This document shows positions 17,001-26,599 of a stretch of DNA of 64,000 nucleotides, in pieces; the first letter of the stretch is position 1; every line of letters begins with the position of its first letter. Source of the DNA: Pseudomonas sp. HN11 (GTDB lineage Bacteria; Pseudomonadota; Gammaproteobacteria; Pseudomonadales; Pseudomonadaceae). Location: assembly GCF_021390155.1 (NCBI RefSeq), contig NZ_CP089985.1:4475001-4539000 (forward strand), given 5' to 3'. Made by a program: the position numbers and the translations under genes. A model generated the notes under the pieces. The model had not been told where the DNA came from. It did no database searches and saw only the letters and a program-made list of their open reading frames with translations.

Positions 17001-18341
17001 TCAGGCGTAGTAATCGACGGCGCTGGAGCCGATTACGGTTGAGGTTACAGGTGCCACGGCTTCAGCCACATCAATGTGGTTACCACTGTCGCCGTTATCA
17101 CCACCGCGCCCGCCGCTGCCGCTCACGCCACGGGTCTGCGCCTGTTGCTGCTGTTGCTCCTGGCCACGGGATTGGTCGGACACGTTCACATCCACCTGGC
17201 CCATGCCCTGCTGGGCGAACATCTCCCGCAAGCGGCCGGACTGGCTTTCCAACGCCTCACGCACCACCGGGTGGGCGCTCATGAAGTTGACCTGGGCCTG
17301 CTGGTCGGCGGTCATGTTGACCTTGATATCCAGACGACCGAGCTCGGCCGGCTGCAACTGGATCTCCGCCGACTTGAGGTTGGCGCTGGACAGGTACATC
17401 ACGCGGTTGACGATTTCGTCGGTCCAGCCGCTCTGGTGCATGGCCAGCGGCGCATTGGTCACCGGCGGCAAGGCGTTGGCGGTTTTCGGCGTGGCGGCTT
17501 GAGTCAATGCAGCCAGGCGGTTGGCGAAGTCATCGACTCGGGTGTCGCTGCTGGCGTTTTTGAGGTCCTTGAGACCGTCTTCGATCAGCCCGCTGAAAGC
17601 CTTGTCGCCGCCCGTGTCAGTGCTGTCTTTGGTGGCTTGCTGGTCGACCATATCGGCCAGGCCGGCGGCAAAGTTCTGCGCGGCGGTGGGTTGGTCCTGA
17701 GTGGGCGCCGGGGCGGCTTTCGTCTGCGCCTGGCTGCTGGCCGAGACGTGACCGCCCTGCTCCATCGCCAGGCGCACGGCTGGCATGGCGTCCAGGGGAT
17801 CGGCTTCTGGATCGAAAGCCGGCTTGGCTTCTTCGGTCGCCGCGATCGGTGCGGCGAGTACCGGTTGGGCTTTGTCATCCTTGGCCGTGGTGACGGGCGC
17901 CGGGATTTCTACCGGCACCGGCACGGCCACCGGGGTGACGCTGGCTATCAATGCCGGGTCGACCACTGGGTCCGTTGGGGGCTGCTGCACCAGGGTCGGA
18001 TCGGCAGGCGCGTCGTCATCCTTGCTGGCACTGTCGTCGGGCTTGGCCGGTGGGGTGGCAGGCAAGGGTTTGCCGCTATCGGCAACGGCTGGCGTGTTGG
18101 CGGCAGGTTTGTCGCTGCCCGTAGCAGGTTTGGCGCTGGCGTCGGAAGACTTGCCTGCGGTGGGTTTGGGCGAGTTGTCGTCGGCCTTGGGCGTGGGTTT
18201 CGACGCTTGGTTGGCGAACACTTGAGCGAAGCCAGGGCCCGTGTTCCGTGGGTCCGCAGCCGCTGCCGCTGGGGCGGCGGCGGGCGCTTGAGGCTTGGCC
18301 GCGGGGGCAGCCTGAAGGAGCGAATTCGGGGCGACTGGCAT
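17001..18341 (-). CDS. fliK: Flagellar hook-length control protein FliK
   Basis: 446 aa from MPVAPNSLLQ, with GGAG nine bases upstream; a start seven codons earlier lacks a ribosome site. The first 300 residues are Ala/Pro/Asp-rich and low in complexity, as expected for the secreted ruler. The C-terminal switch domain is recognisable from IQLQPAELGRLDIKVNM through AQVNFMSAHPVVREALESQ, ending in a Gln-rich tail. It measures hook length and triggers FlhB. It has its own sigma-54 promoter and is separated from hptB by a 309-bp repeat. Confidence 0.93.
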   Translation of the reverse strand: MPVAPNSLLQAAPAAKPQAPAAAPAAAAADPRNTGPGFAQVFANQASKPTPKADDNSPKPTAGKSSDASAKPATGSDKPAANTPAVADSGKPLPATPPAKPDDSASKDDDAPADPTLVQQPPTDPVVDPALIASVTPVAVPVPVEIPAPVTTAKDDKAQPVLAAPIAATEEAKPAFDPEADPLDAMPAVRLAMEQGGHVSASSQAQTKAAPAPTQDQPTAAQNFAAGLADMVDQQATKDSTDTGGDKAFSGLIEDGLKDLKNASSDTRVDDFANRLAALTQAATPKTANALPPVTNAPLAMHQSGWTDEIVNRVMYLSSANLKSAEIQLQPAELGRLDIKVNMTADQQAQVNFMSAHPVVREALESQSGRLREMFAQQGMGQVDVNVSDQSRGQEQQQQQAQTRGVSGSGGRGGDNGDSGNHIDVAEAVAPVTSTVIGSSAVDYYA

Positions 18342-18392
18342 AGGTAAAGGTCTCCACTGCATGGGGGTCGGGGATGCAGTATTGGGAGGTAG

Positions 18393-18408
18393 AGCAAGAG
18401 TTGGGCCA
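18393..18408 (-). promoter_or_regulatory. Sigma-54 promoter of fliK
   Basis: Minus-strand TGGCCCAACTCTTGCT, with GG and GC ten bases apart, about 55 bases upstream of the fliK ATG. It lies on the fliK side of the repeat element, so the insertion leaves it intact. Confidence 0.75.
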
Positions 18409-18424
18409 GGTTTTGGTTGGGGTT

Positions 18425-18733
18425 GGTTTTATTGAGTACATATCCGTTATTTAGGTAACGGCCACCTATGGTTCCGCTCTTACAGCGGGAGCTGGCTTTG
18501 GAGCGTGGGTAAGCCGGCAGGACGCCGGGTTAGCCGCGCTGGGCCAAGGATGGCCCATCGCGGCGGCCCACGCTCCAAAGCCGGAGTGAGGGCACACCGA
18601 GCCTAGGCGAGGTGCCGAGTGTTGGGGCGAAGCGTTTTTGGTTACTTTTTGCGCTTTTCAAAAAGTGACCCGCTGTAAGAGCGGAACCCTAAGCAGCCGT
18701 TACCGCAGGAATGGATATGTACTCGATAAAACC
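18425..18733. repeat. MITE-like repeat with 65-bp terminal inverted repeats
   Basis: The 309-bp element fills most of the fliK-hptB gap. Its ends (18425-18489 and 18669-18733) are inverted copies of each other over 65 bases with about 55 matches, including GGTTCCGCTCTTACAGCGGG exactly. Inside is a second perfect inverted repeat of 16 bases, GGCTTTGGAGCGTGGG (18494-18509) and its complement (18567-18582). There is no coding potential. It ends five bases after the hptB stop. It resembles non-autonomous repeats scattered through fluorescent pseudomonads; the family name is not certain. Confidence 0.85.
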
Positions 18734-18738
18734 AACAA

Positions 18739-19086
18739 TCAAATCTGAAACCGCTGCCGCTCCGACTCATACAACGGCTTAACCAAAGCAAACTCCCGAT
18801 CAATCTGATCCACCAACTCCCCCAGATCCCCAACAGCAGACTCAACGGATTCAGCCTCCAACCGCTGACACAACTGCGCCAACCTTACCGCCCCAAGGTT
18901 CCCACTGCTCCCCTTGAAACTATGCGCAATCCGCCCCAACGCCTTGGCATCATCCCTAGCCTTGCGCAACGCCTCGACACGTTTCTGGGAATCATCAAGA
19001 AAGGTATCAAGCAACTTCGGATACTCACCTTCCATGACTTCCTGCAAACCCGACAACACCTCCGGGTCCAGATGTAGATCAACCAC
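18739..19086 (-). CDS. hptB: Histidine phosphotransfer protein HptB
   Basis: 115 aa, a single HPt domain with phosphorylatable H55 in RIAHSFKGSSGNLG. In P. aeruginosa HptB collects phosphate from several hybrid kinases and passes it to the receiver of HsbR. Here hsbA, hsbR and hptB lie in that order between fliJ and fliK. The C-terminus runs to within five bases of the repeat element. Confidence 0.93.
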   Translation of the reverse strand: MVDLHLDPEVLSGLQEVMEGEYPKLLDTFLDDSQKRVEALRKARDDAKALGRIAHSFKGSSGNLGAVRLAQLCQRLEAESVESAVGDLGELVDQIDREFALVKPLYESERQRFQI

Positions 19087-19116
19087 TTGCTCGCTCCTTG
19101 ATCAAGAATCGACGGA

Positions 19117-20835
19117 TTATGCCAGAGCCTCCCAGGAAAACTCCACGCAGACACTGCGCCCGCCATCGGACCAGCCTACAGCGCTGCTCAACTGACGCAC
19201 GAGGCTCAAGCCCCGGCCAGACAGACGGTCGACATCCAGCGGCCGCGCCAGCACCTGCTCCACGTCAAACCCCGGACCGCTGTCCTCAATGCGCAGGGTC
19301 ATCTTCCCACCCGTCGCCGTCGGCACCACCTGCACATGCACCCTTATATACCCGCTGTCGAGTCGCGCCAGGCGGTCATTACGCTGACGGTAATACTCGG
19401 CAAACCCTTGGGCGTCGCGCTTGAGCCTGGAATCGAGGCCCAGCACGCCATGCTCCAACGCATTCGAATACAACTCAGCCATCACGCTGTAGAGCGCCCC
19501 GCTCTGCTCACGTAAGCCATGGATCTCCAACAACAGTTGCAGCAGGTACGGTAACGGGTTGTAACGCTTCAAGGTTTCAGCGCGGAATTCGAAACTCACC
19601 GACCAATCCAGCGGACACGACTGCCCGCTGTCCGCATACAACGGCCCAGCAGCACGCAATTGTTCGCCGGCTTGCAAGGTGATTTCCACCATGCTCACAT
19701 CATCCCGTGCTTCTCCGCGAAATGCCGCCAGAGCCTGCTCGATATCTTCAAATAAACGATCAGGCTCACGATTGGCGGCAAACACCTGTTGCAAGCGTTC
19801 GGCGCCGAACAGTTGGTCATTGACATCGGCGGTGTCCAACACACCATCGGACAACAAGAACACCCGATCACCGAGGGCCATGGGCCAGACTTCGGTGCGA
19901 TCATCAAACGCTTCGGCCGACAGCACACCCAATGGCATATGCCGCGACGCAAGCGGTGTGCGTTTGCCGGTGGCGATTTCATGCACATAGCCGTCGGGCA
20001 TGCCGCCGTTCCACACCTCCACCACCTGCCGCTGCGTGCTCAGGCACAACAGGGTGGCGCAGCAGAACATGTCCACCGGCAGGATGCGCTTGAGCTTGGC
20101 GTTCATCTCCCGCAGGGTCTGCGCCAGGCCGTAGCCTTTGGCGGTCATGCCGTAGAACACTTCGGCCAGGGGCATGGCCCCCACCGCCGCCGGCAGGCCA
20201 TGCCCGGTGAAGTCGCCGAGCAGCACATGCATGTCACCGGACGGTGTGTAGGCGGCCAACAACAGGTCGCCGTTGAACAACGCATAGGGCGATTGCAGGT
20301 AACGGATATTCGGCGCGGCATTGATGCAACCCGAATGCGCGACCTTATCGAACACCGCCTTGGCCACGCGCTGCTCATGCAGGAGATAGCCGTGGTGCTT
20401 GGCGATCAGGTCGCGCTGCTGCAGAACCGTGGCCTGCAACCGACGCAGGCGGTCCATGGCGTTGATCTTCGCCGCGAGAATAAGCTGGTTGTAGGGTTTG
20501 GGCAGGAAGTCATCGCCGCCGGCATCCAGGCACTGGGCCAGCGCTTCGCTCTCGCGCAGGGAGGTGAGGAAAATCAGCGGTACCAGCTCTTCTCCCGCCA
20601 ACTGCTTGATCCGCCGCGCTGCCTCAAAACCGTCCATCACCGGCATGAGCGCATCCATCAACACCAACTGAGGGCGCTCACGGGTAAACACCTCGACCGC
20701 CTCAGCACCGTTGGTGGCTGTAAGCACTTGGTGGCCCTGACGCCGGATGATGGTCGACAGCAACAGGAGGTCGGCGGCACTGTCTTCGGCGATCAGGATT
20801 GTCAGCGGTTCAAGGACCGGGGCCAGGGCGCTCAA
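19117..20835 (-). CDS. hsbR: Response regulator HsbR: receiver, PP2C phosphatase and anti-sigma kinase
   Basis: 572 aa with three parts. The receiver domain (about 10-130) has phosphoacceptor D61 (VLMDALMPVMDG). A SpoIIE/PP2C-type phosphatase domain follows (about 180-400), with metal-binding stretches such as GDFTGHGLPAA and LLSDGVLD. A C-terminal SpoIIAB-like HATPase_c domain (about 430-572) contains ELYSNALEHG and EDSGPGF. It phosphorylates or dephosphorylates the partner HsbA according to HptB input. It overlaps hsbA by four bases (ATGA). Confidence 0.94.
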   Translation of the reverse strand: MSALAPVLEPLTILIAEDSAADLLLLSTIIRRQGHQVLTATNGAEAVEVFTRERPQLVLMDALMPVMDGFEAARRIKQLAGEELVPLIFLTSLRESEALAQCLDAGGDDFLPKPYNQLILAAKINAMDRLRRLQATVLQQRDLIAKHHGYLLHEQRVAKAVFDKVAHSGCINAAPNIRYLQSPYALFNGDLLLAAYTPSGDMHVLLGDFTGHGLPAAVGAMPLAEVFYGMTAKGYGLAQTLREMNAKLKRILPVDMFCCATLLCLSTQRQVVEVWNGGMPDGYVHEIATGKRTPLASRHMPLGVLSAEAFDDRTEVWPMALGDRVFLLSDGVLDTADVNDQLFGAERLQQVFAANREPDRLFEDIEQALAAFRGEARDDVSMVEITLQAGEQLRAAGPLYADSGQSCPLDWSVSFEFRAETLKRYNPLPYLLQLLLEIHGLREQSGALYSVMAELYSNALEHGVLGLDSRLKRDAQGFAEYYRQRNDRLARLDSGYIRVHVQVVPTATGGKMTLRIEDSGPGFDVEQVLARPLDVDRLSGRGLSLVRQLSSAVGWSDGGRSVCVEFSWEALA

Positions 20836-21137
20836 CTGATGTCGAACAGTTTGTCGAAGTTGGAGATGGCGAGGATCTTGCGCACGTCGGAGTTGCTGTT
20901 GACCACCCTGACCTCCGACTCGTCGCCACCCGCGTAGTCGCGCAGGAGCAGGAGCATGCCCAGGGCGGAACTGTCCATGTAGGTGGTTTCCTTCAAATCG
21001 ACGACGTACAACTCGGGCACTTTGTAGAAACGCTCGTAGGCATCACGAAACATCTGGTGGCTGCCGAAATCAAACCGGCCCTTGACCGCGATCGTCAATT
21101 TCTTCCCGTCCAGGGATACTTCTGACTCGACCGACAT
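20832..21137 (-). CDS. hsbA: Anti-anti-sigma factor HsbA (STAS domain)
   Basis: 101 aa. The STAS domain carries the phosphorylation site S56 in YMDSSALGMLLL. In P. aeruginosa unphosphorylated HsbA binds FlgM, freeing FliA, and the phosphorylated form supports the diguanylate cyclase HsbD. It is first of hsbA-hsbR-hptB and lies 76 bases after fliJ. A perfect palindrome sits 14 bases before its ATG. Confidence 0.93.
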   Translation of the reverse strand: MSVESEVSLDGKKLTIAVKGRFDFGSHQMFRDAYERFYKVPELYVVDLKETTYMDSSALGMLLLLRDYAGGDESEVRVVNSNSDVRKILAISNFDKLFDIS

Positions 21138-21150
21138 GCGACTGCTTCCT

Positions 21151-21167
21151 TGTCATTGGCAATGACA
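21151..21167. promoter_or_regulatory. Perfect 17-bp palindrome in the hsbA leader
   Basis: TGTCATTGGCAATGACA has 8-base arms around one base. On the transcribed strand it would form a hairpin directly before the AGGAAG ribosome site of hsbA. It could be a regulator's operator or an RNA element controlling hsbA translation apart from the fli genes upstream. Confidence 0.5.
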
Positions 21168-21213
21168 CAAGGTTTAGCAGGCGAACTGGATCTGAGCAAC
21201 ACCGCTCCCACAT

Positions 21214-21663
21214 TTAGAACTGTGATTGACGGGGAAGACGCTGCGAAAGCTCATCGAGCAGCTTCTGCTCGCGCTTGTCTTCCAGCGCCCGCGCTTCGTC
21301 AATATAGCGCTGCACCAACTTGCGCAAGCCTTCGACACGGGCAAACGCCGCCTGCCAGCTTTCACGGGCTTTTTCGAGGTTGTTCTGATGCCAGGCCAAA
21401 CTCTGGCGCTGCTGGCCGACGGCGGTTTCCAATTGGTTGAGAAAGCCCTGGTAGCCCATCAGCCACTGGCCCGACACGCCTTTGCTGCCGCGTTCGATCC
21501 ACTGCTGCTGGTACTCGCCGCGAAAGCGCTCGAGATCGCCCAGCTTGCTTTCCGCCAAGCGCACTTGCCCCTGGAAGTAACCCAGACGTTGCACGGCGGT
21601 TTTCTCGGCCTTTTCGGCCATGTCCACCACCGGAGCCAGGCGCGCAGCGCGGCTGTTGGCCAT
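21214..21663 (-). CDS. fliJ: Flagellar export chaperone-like protein FliJ
   Basis: 149 aa, almost wholly predicted coiled coil with many charged and Gln residues and no membrane segment. It sits 3 bases after fliI, as is typical. FliJ penetrates the FliI hexamer and contacts FlhA to couple ATPase and proton-driven export. Confidence 0.93.
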   Translation of the reverse strand: MANSRAARLAPVVDMAEKAEKTAVQRLGYFQGQVRLAESKLGDLERFRGEYQQQWIERGSKGVSGQWLMGYQGFLNQLETAVGQQRQSLAWHQNNLEKARESWQAAFARVEGLRKLVQRYIDEARALEDKREQKLLDELSQRLPRQSQF

Positions 21664-21666
21664 GGC

Positions 21667-23025
21667 TTAGCCGCCCGGCGCGGGGGCGAAGATCGACTGC
21701 AGGTGCGCTTCGCTTTCGCCCATGCTGATCTTGTCGTTGAGACCTTGGCGCAAGTAGGTCACCAACTGCGGTTGCAGGGCGATGGCCAGGTCGGTGTCAC
21801 GATCGCCGCCCGCCACGTAGGCGCCGACGCTGATCAAATCGCGGCTCTGCTGGTAGCGCGACCACAGCTGCTTGAATTGTTGTGCGCGGATCATATGCTC
21901 CGGGGTGACCACCGCCGGCATCACCCGGCTGATGGACGCTTCGATATCGATGGCCGGGTAGTGCCCCTCTTCGGCCAGACGCCGCGACAGCACGATGTGA
22001 CCGTCGAGCACGCCCCGCGCCGAGTCGGCAATCGGGTCCTGCTGGTCATCGCCTTCGGACAGCACCGTATAGAACGCGGTGATCGAGCCCCCGCCCGCCT
22101 CGGCATTACCGGCACGTTCCACCAACTTGGGTAACTTGGCGAACACCGACGGCGGGTAGCCCTTGGTGGCAGGCGGCTCGCCGATGGCCAGGGCAATTTC
22201 CCGCTGGGCCTGGGCGAAACGGGTGAGCGAATCCATCAGCAACAGGACGTTCTTGCCCTTGTCGCGGAAATATTCGGCGATGCGCGTGCAGTACATGGCG
22301 GCGCGCAAACGCATCAGTGGTGCGTCATCGGCTGGCGACGCGACCACAACGGAGCGCTTGAGGCCTTCTTCACCGAGACTATGTTCAATGAATTCCTTCA
22401 CCTCGCGGCCCCGTTCACCGATCAGCCCCACCACAATGATGTCGGCTTCGGTAAAGCGGGTCATCATCCCCAGCAGTACCGACTTACCCACACCCGTACC
22501 GGCAAACAGGCCCAGACGCTGGCCGCGACCGACCGTCAATAATCCGTTGATGCTGCGAATACCCACATCCAGCGGCACGCTGATGGGGTTACGGTTGAGC
22601 GGGTTGATGGTGGGGCCGTCCATCGGCACCCAGTCTTCGGCCTTCATGCCGCCTTTGCCATCGAGCGCGCGACCGGCGCCGTCGAGTACGCGGCCGAGCA
22701 TGCTCATGCCCATCGGCAGGCGGCCGGTGTCGGCCAACGGCACCACGCGGGCACCGGGGGCGATGCCCGCCAGGCTGCCCACGGGCATCAGGAAAATCTT
22801 GCTGCCGGAAAAGCCCATCACTTCGGCTTCGACCTGTACCGGGTGATAGCTGTCGTCATTGATCACCATACAGCGGCTGCCCATGGCGGCGCGCAGGCCT
22901 TCGGCTTCGAGGGTCAGGCCGACCATGCGCAACAAGCGTCCTTCGAGGATCGGCTGGCCAGGCAACTCGGTCGCTTCGGCATAACCGCTCAAGCGCTTGG
23001 CGAAGCTGGTGCGATCAAGGCGCAT
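21667..23025 (-). CDS. fliI: Flagellum-specific export ATPase FliI
   Basis: 452 aa, F1-ATPase beta-like. Walker A is AGTGVGKS at residues 175-182. The Walker B region is [18 protein letters not shown], and the family signature [16 protein letters not shown] follows. It hexamerises at the export gate with FliH and FliJ and energises substrate delivery. The start overlaps the 3' end of fliH by 11 bases. Confidence 0.97.
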   Translation of the reverse strand: MRLDRTSFAKRLSGYAEATELPGQPILEGRLLRMVGLTLEAEGLRAAMGSRCMVINDDSYHPVQVEAEVMGFSGSKIFLMPVGSLAGIAPGARVVPLADTGRLPMGMSMLGRVLDGAGRALDGKGGMKAEDWVPMDGPTINPLNRNPISVPLDVGIRSINGLLTVGRGQRLGLFAGTGVGKSVLLGMMTRFTEADIIVVGLIGERGREVKEFIEHSLGEEGLKRSVVVASPADDAPLMRLRAAMYCTRIAEYFRDKGKNVLLLMDSLTRFAQAQREIALAIGEPPATKGYPPSVFAKLPKLVERAGNAEAGGGSITAFYTVLSEGDDQQDPIADSARGVLDGHIVLSRRLAEEGHYPAIDIEASISRVMPAVVTPEHMIRAQQFKQLWSRYQQSRDLISVGAYVAGGDRDTDLAIALQPQLVTYLRQGLNDKISMGESEAHLQSIFAPAPGG

Positions 23026-23779
23026 CAGGGGCGTCCAGGTCTACGCTGAGGTCGGGCTCGGCCGGGTTCAACACCTGCTCATGGGCCTGGTCCAGCAGCT
23101 TGGCCATGATCTGGCTGATGCGGGTTTCCACCGTGGCATCGATGCGGCTGTGTTCGGTTTCGACACGGCAGCCGCCGGGCTGCAACGAGGCGTCTTCGAC
23201 GATGCGCCAGGTTTCTTCATGACGCTCGCGCAGGGCTTTGACCTGTTCGAAATTCTGGGGATTGATGTACAACCGCACATTGCCGACGCCCAGGGGCAAC
23301 AGCTTGAGGGCCTCGCGCATCACGCTTTCGATATGGCTGGAGTCCAGCACCAGTTCACGCTGGATGACTTGGCGGGCGATATGCTGCACCAAGCCGACCA
23401 TGGCTTTTTCGATCTGCGAATCCTGCTCGGCGATGGGGTCGAACAGCCCGCCCATCAAGCGCTCCAGACTGGCCAGCTTGACGCTCAACGCCTCCTCGGC
23501 TTCCTGACGGACCTTGAGGGTGGTGCTGCGAAAACCATCTTTTTCACCCGCCGCGAAGCCTTCGTTATAGGCCTCCTGGCGGATGGCTTCCAGTTCTTCC
23601 AGGGTCAGTGGCTGGACTTCATCCAGCGGCACTTCTTCCATTTCCACCGGAGGCTCTGCAACCGGTTCCGGCTCCGGTTCGGGCACATGCGGGTCGAAGC
23701 TGGGCAACGACCAGATGTCGAATCCACCGACGTCCCGTGCGCGAATCAGATCGCTGGGCGCCTCATCTTTGTTCGACAT
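23015..23779 (-). CDS. fliH: Flagellar assembly protein FliH
   Basis: 254 aa. A Pro/Glu-rich N-terminal region (about 30-50) is followed by a long helical stretch with Gly-spaced residues and the V-ATPase subunit E-like C-terminal domain that binds FliI. It tethers and restrains the FliI ATPase and docks it to FliN. It lies ten bases after fliG. Confidence 0.93.
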   Translation of the reverse strand: MSNKDEAPSDLIRARDVGGFDIWSLPSFDPHVPEPEPEPVAEPPVEMEEVPLDEVQPLTLEELEAIRQEAYNEGFAAGEKDGFRSTTLKVRQEAEEALSVKLASLERLMGGLFDPIAEQDSQIEKAMVGLVQHIARQVIQRELVLDSSHIESVMREALKLLPLGVGNVRLYINPQNFEQVKALRERHEETWRIVEDASLQPGGCRVETEHSRIDATVETRISQIMAKLLDQAHEQVLNPAEPDLSVDLDAPDAP

Positions 23780-23789
23780 GAGAAGCGCC

Positions 23790-24809
23790 TTAGATCATTT
23801 CTTCGCCGCCCTTCCCGCCGAGAACGATTTCTCCGGCTTCGGCCATACGGCGGGCAATGGTGAGGATTTCTTTCTGCGCGGTTTCCACGTCGCTGACGCG
23901 TACCGGGCCTTTGGCTTCCAGGTCGTCGCGCAACAGTTCCGAGGCACGCTTGGACATGTTCTTGAAGATCTTCTCCTTGACGTTTTCGTCCGAGCCCTTG
24001 AGGGCCAGTACCAGCACGTCGGAAGACACTTCGCGCAGCAACGCCTGGATGCCACGGTCGTCGACATCGGAGAGGTTGTTGAACACGAACATGAGGTCTT
24101 CGATCTGGCCGGACAGGGTGTCGTCGATCTCGCGGATCGAGTCCATCAACTGGCCTTCGACCGAACTGTCGAGGAAGTTCATGATGTCGGCCGCGCGCTT
24201 GATACCGCCCAGGGTGGTACGCGAGGCATTCGAGTTGCCGGAGAACTGCTTCTCCAGAATCGTGTTGAGTTCTTTCAGGGCCGCCGGCTGCACGGTGTTC
24301 AGCGACGACACGCGCAGGATGATGTCCAGGCGCACTTTATGGTCGAAGTGGCCAAGCACTTCACCGGCCTGGTCCGGGTCGAGATAGGCCACCACAATAG
24401 CCTGGATCTGCGGGTGCTCGTAGCGGATCACGTCGGCGACCGCACGCGGCTCCATCCATTTGAGGCTGTCGAGGCCGCTGGTGTTGCCACCGAGCAGGAT
24501 GCGGTCGATCAGGCCATTGGCTTTGTCTTCGCCCAGGGCCGAGGTGAGCATCTTGCGGATGTAGCTGTCGGAACCGACGCCCAGGCTGGTCTGGTCGCCG
24601 ACGATCTCGACGAACTCGCTCATCACCTGCTCGACTTGCTCGCGGTGCACATTGCGCATTTGCGCCATGGCCACGCCGACACGCTGAACCTCTTTGGGGC
24701 CCATGTGGCGCAGCACCTGGGCGGCGTCGGTTTCACCGAGGGACAGCAGCAGGACTGCAGCTTTGTCGACCTTGGTGAGCTTGGCAACAGCGGCTCGATT
24801 ATCACTCAT
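23790..24809 (-). CDS. fliG: Flagellar motor switch protein FliG
   Basis: 339 aa with the N-terminal FliF-binding domain, the middle FliM-binding domain and the C-terminal torque domain. The last contains the charged helix around DVETAQKEILTIARRM that interacts with stators. Translation overlaps fliF by eight bases. It is the rotor component acted on by MotAB and MotCD. Confidence 0.97.
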   Translation of the reverse strand: MSDNRAAVAKLTKVDKAAVLLLSLGETDAAQVLRHMGPKEVQRVGVAMAQMRNVHREQVEQVMSEFVEIVGDQTSLGVGSDSYIRKMLTSALGEDKANGLIDRILLGGNTSGLDSLKWMEPRAVADVIRYEHPQIQAIVVAYLDPDQAGEVLGHFDHKVRLDIILRVSSLNTVQPAALKELNTILEKQFSGNSNASRTTLGGIKRAADIMNFLDSSVEGQLMDSIREIDDTLSGQIEDLMFVFNNLSDVDDRGIQALLREVSSDVLVLALKGSDENVKEKIFKNMSKRASELLRDDLEAKGPVRVSDVETAQKEILTIARRMAEAGEIVLGGKGGEEMI

Positions 24810-26583
24810 CTGCGTTGATCCACTCTTTCACGACCTGGGCCACACGGCCCGGGTCTTCTGCCACCAGACTCTTGATTGCGTTCAGCTGAGCGTCATAACC
24901 TTCGCTCGGGCTTGGCAACAGGATGCTTTGCGGGCCGCCGAGGCTGACGCGGTCGTTGGCGAGTTCGCCGTCCAGACCGCCCATGCCGCCCAACTCGACG
25001 TCGCTGCCACCGAAGGCGGCCAGTTGTTTCTTGCCGTTGCCGGTGATGTTGTTGAGCACCGGACGCAGCACACCAAACACCAGCACCAGGATGAACAACA
25101 CCCCCAGCACTTGCTTGACGATGTCCCAGAACCACGGCTGCGAGTAGAACGCCGGTTCGGCGATCACTTCGCCACGCTCGGCGGAGAACGGCATGTTGAT
25201 CACGCTGACACTGTCGCCACGGCTGGCGTCAAAACCGACGGCGTCCTGCACCAGGCGAGTGAAGCGCGCCAATTCGTCGGCGCTCCATGGGGCACGGGTG
25301 ACGGCGCCGTCAGCGGCATTGACCTTGACCTGGTCATCCACCACCACCGACACCGACAGGCGATTGACGCGGCCCTGTTGCTGCTTGGTGTGGCTGATGG
25401 AACGGTCGAGCTCGAAGTTCTTGGTGGACTGGTTACGCTTGTCCGCCGGGTACGGCGCGAGCATCGGCTGGCCGGTGGCCGGGTCCATGATCTGCTGACC
25501 GTTGGCGTCCAGCAGTGGCTGGCCAGGCTGGATCGCACCAGCGCTGGCAGCCGCGCCACCGGTGGTTTGCGGCGCCGAGGCCGGGGCCGGCGGCTGGTTG
25601 CTCAGGGCACCCGGTACGCCTTGCGGCGGGCCATTGGCGGCGGTGCGTTGTTCGCTGGTGGACTGCTCGCTGCGCAGCGCAGGCTGGTCTGGGTTGAACT
25701 GCTCGGAGGTCGACTCGACGGCGCTGAAGTCCACATCAGCGGACACTTCGGCCTTGTAGCGGTCGTTGCCCAGCACCGGTTGCAGGATGTTGTGCACCCG
25801 CTGGGTGAGCATGCTTTCGACGCGACGACTGTAGTCGAACTGCTTGCCGGCCTGGGTCAGCGCGGAGTTTTCCGCCTGATCGGACAGCAGGTTGCCCTTC
25901 TGGTCCACCACGGTAATTTGCGACTTGCTCAATTCAGGAACACTGGTGGCCACCAGGTTGACGATCGCCAGCACCTGGCCAGGCTCCAGGGAGCGGCCGG
26001 CAAACAGTTCCACCAATACCGAGGCGCTTGGCTTGCGCTCGTCGCGCACAAACACCGAGCTTTTCGGAATGGCCAAGTGCACGCGGGCACCCTTGACGTT
26101 GTTCAAGCTGGAGATGGTGCGCGCCAATTCGCCTTCCAGGCCACGACGGTAGCGGGTGGCCTCCATGAACTGGCTGGTACCCAGGCCCTGGTCCTTGTCG
26201 AGGATCTCAAAACCGATGTTGCTGTCGGACGGGGTCACGCCGGCGGCGGCAAGTTTCATGCGCGCACGGGCCACATCGTCGGCCTTGACCAGCAGGGCCC
26301 CGGAGTTGGGCTCCACGGTGTAGGCGATATCGGCGGCGGCCAGGGTTTCCATGATCTGCTTGGAATCCATGCCCGCCAGGCTGCCGTACAGCGGCCGGTA
26401 ATCGGGCTGCTGCGACCACAACACCACGGCAAAACCAATTGCCACGCTGGCAGCCAGGCCGACCATCAGGCCTACCTGACGCAACATGGTCATTTCGGAA
26501 AGGTTTTCCAGGAACGACAGCCCAAACAGCGGCGGCTTGCCGTCTGCCTTGGCGGGTGCGTTGTCCACGACTGCTTCTGCCAT
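24802..26583 (-). CDS. fliF: Flagellar MS-ring protein FliF
   Basis: 593 aa. Membrane helices lie near residues 36-55 (MVGLAASVAIGFAVVLW) and in the C-terminal part (QVLGVLFILVLVFGVL). The large periplasmic region between holds the ring-building motifs. The C-terminal tail (about 565-593) binds FliG. It is the base on which the export apparatus and C-ring assemble, second gene after fliE. Confidence 0.97.
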   Translation of the reverse strand: MAEAVVDNAPAKADGKPPLFGLSFLENLSEMTMLRQVGLMVGLAASVAIGFAVVLWSQQPDYRPLYGSLAGMDSKQIMETLAAADIAYTVEPNSGALLVKADDVARARMKLAAAGVTPSDSNIGFEILDKDQGLGTSQFMEATRYRRGLEGELARTISSLNNVKGARVHLAIPKSSVFVRDERKPSASVLVELFAGRSLEPGQVLAIVNLVATSVPELSKSQITVVDQKGNLLSDQAENSALTQAGKQFDYSRRVESMLTQRVHNILQPVLGNDRYKAEVSADVDFSAVESTSEQFNPDQPALRSEQSTSEQRTAANGPPQGVPGALSNQPPAPASAPQTTGGAAASAGAIQPGQPLLDANGQQIMDPATGQPMLAPYPADKRNQSTKNFELDRSISHTKQQQGRVNRLSVSVVVDDQVKVNAADGAVTRAPWSADELARFTRLVQDAVGFDASRGDSVSVINMPFSAERGEVIAEPAFYSQPWFWDIVKQVLGVLFILVLVFGVLRPVLNNITGNGKKQLAAFGGSDVELGGMGGLDGELANDRVSLGGPQSILLPSPSEGYDAQLNAIKSLVAEDPGRVAQVVKEWINADE

Positions 26584-26599
26584 GACTTAAATCTCGTCC

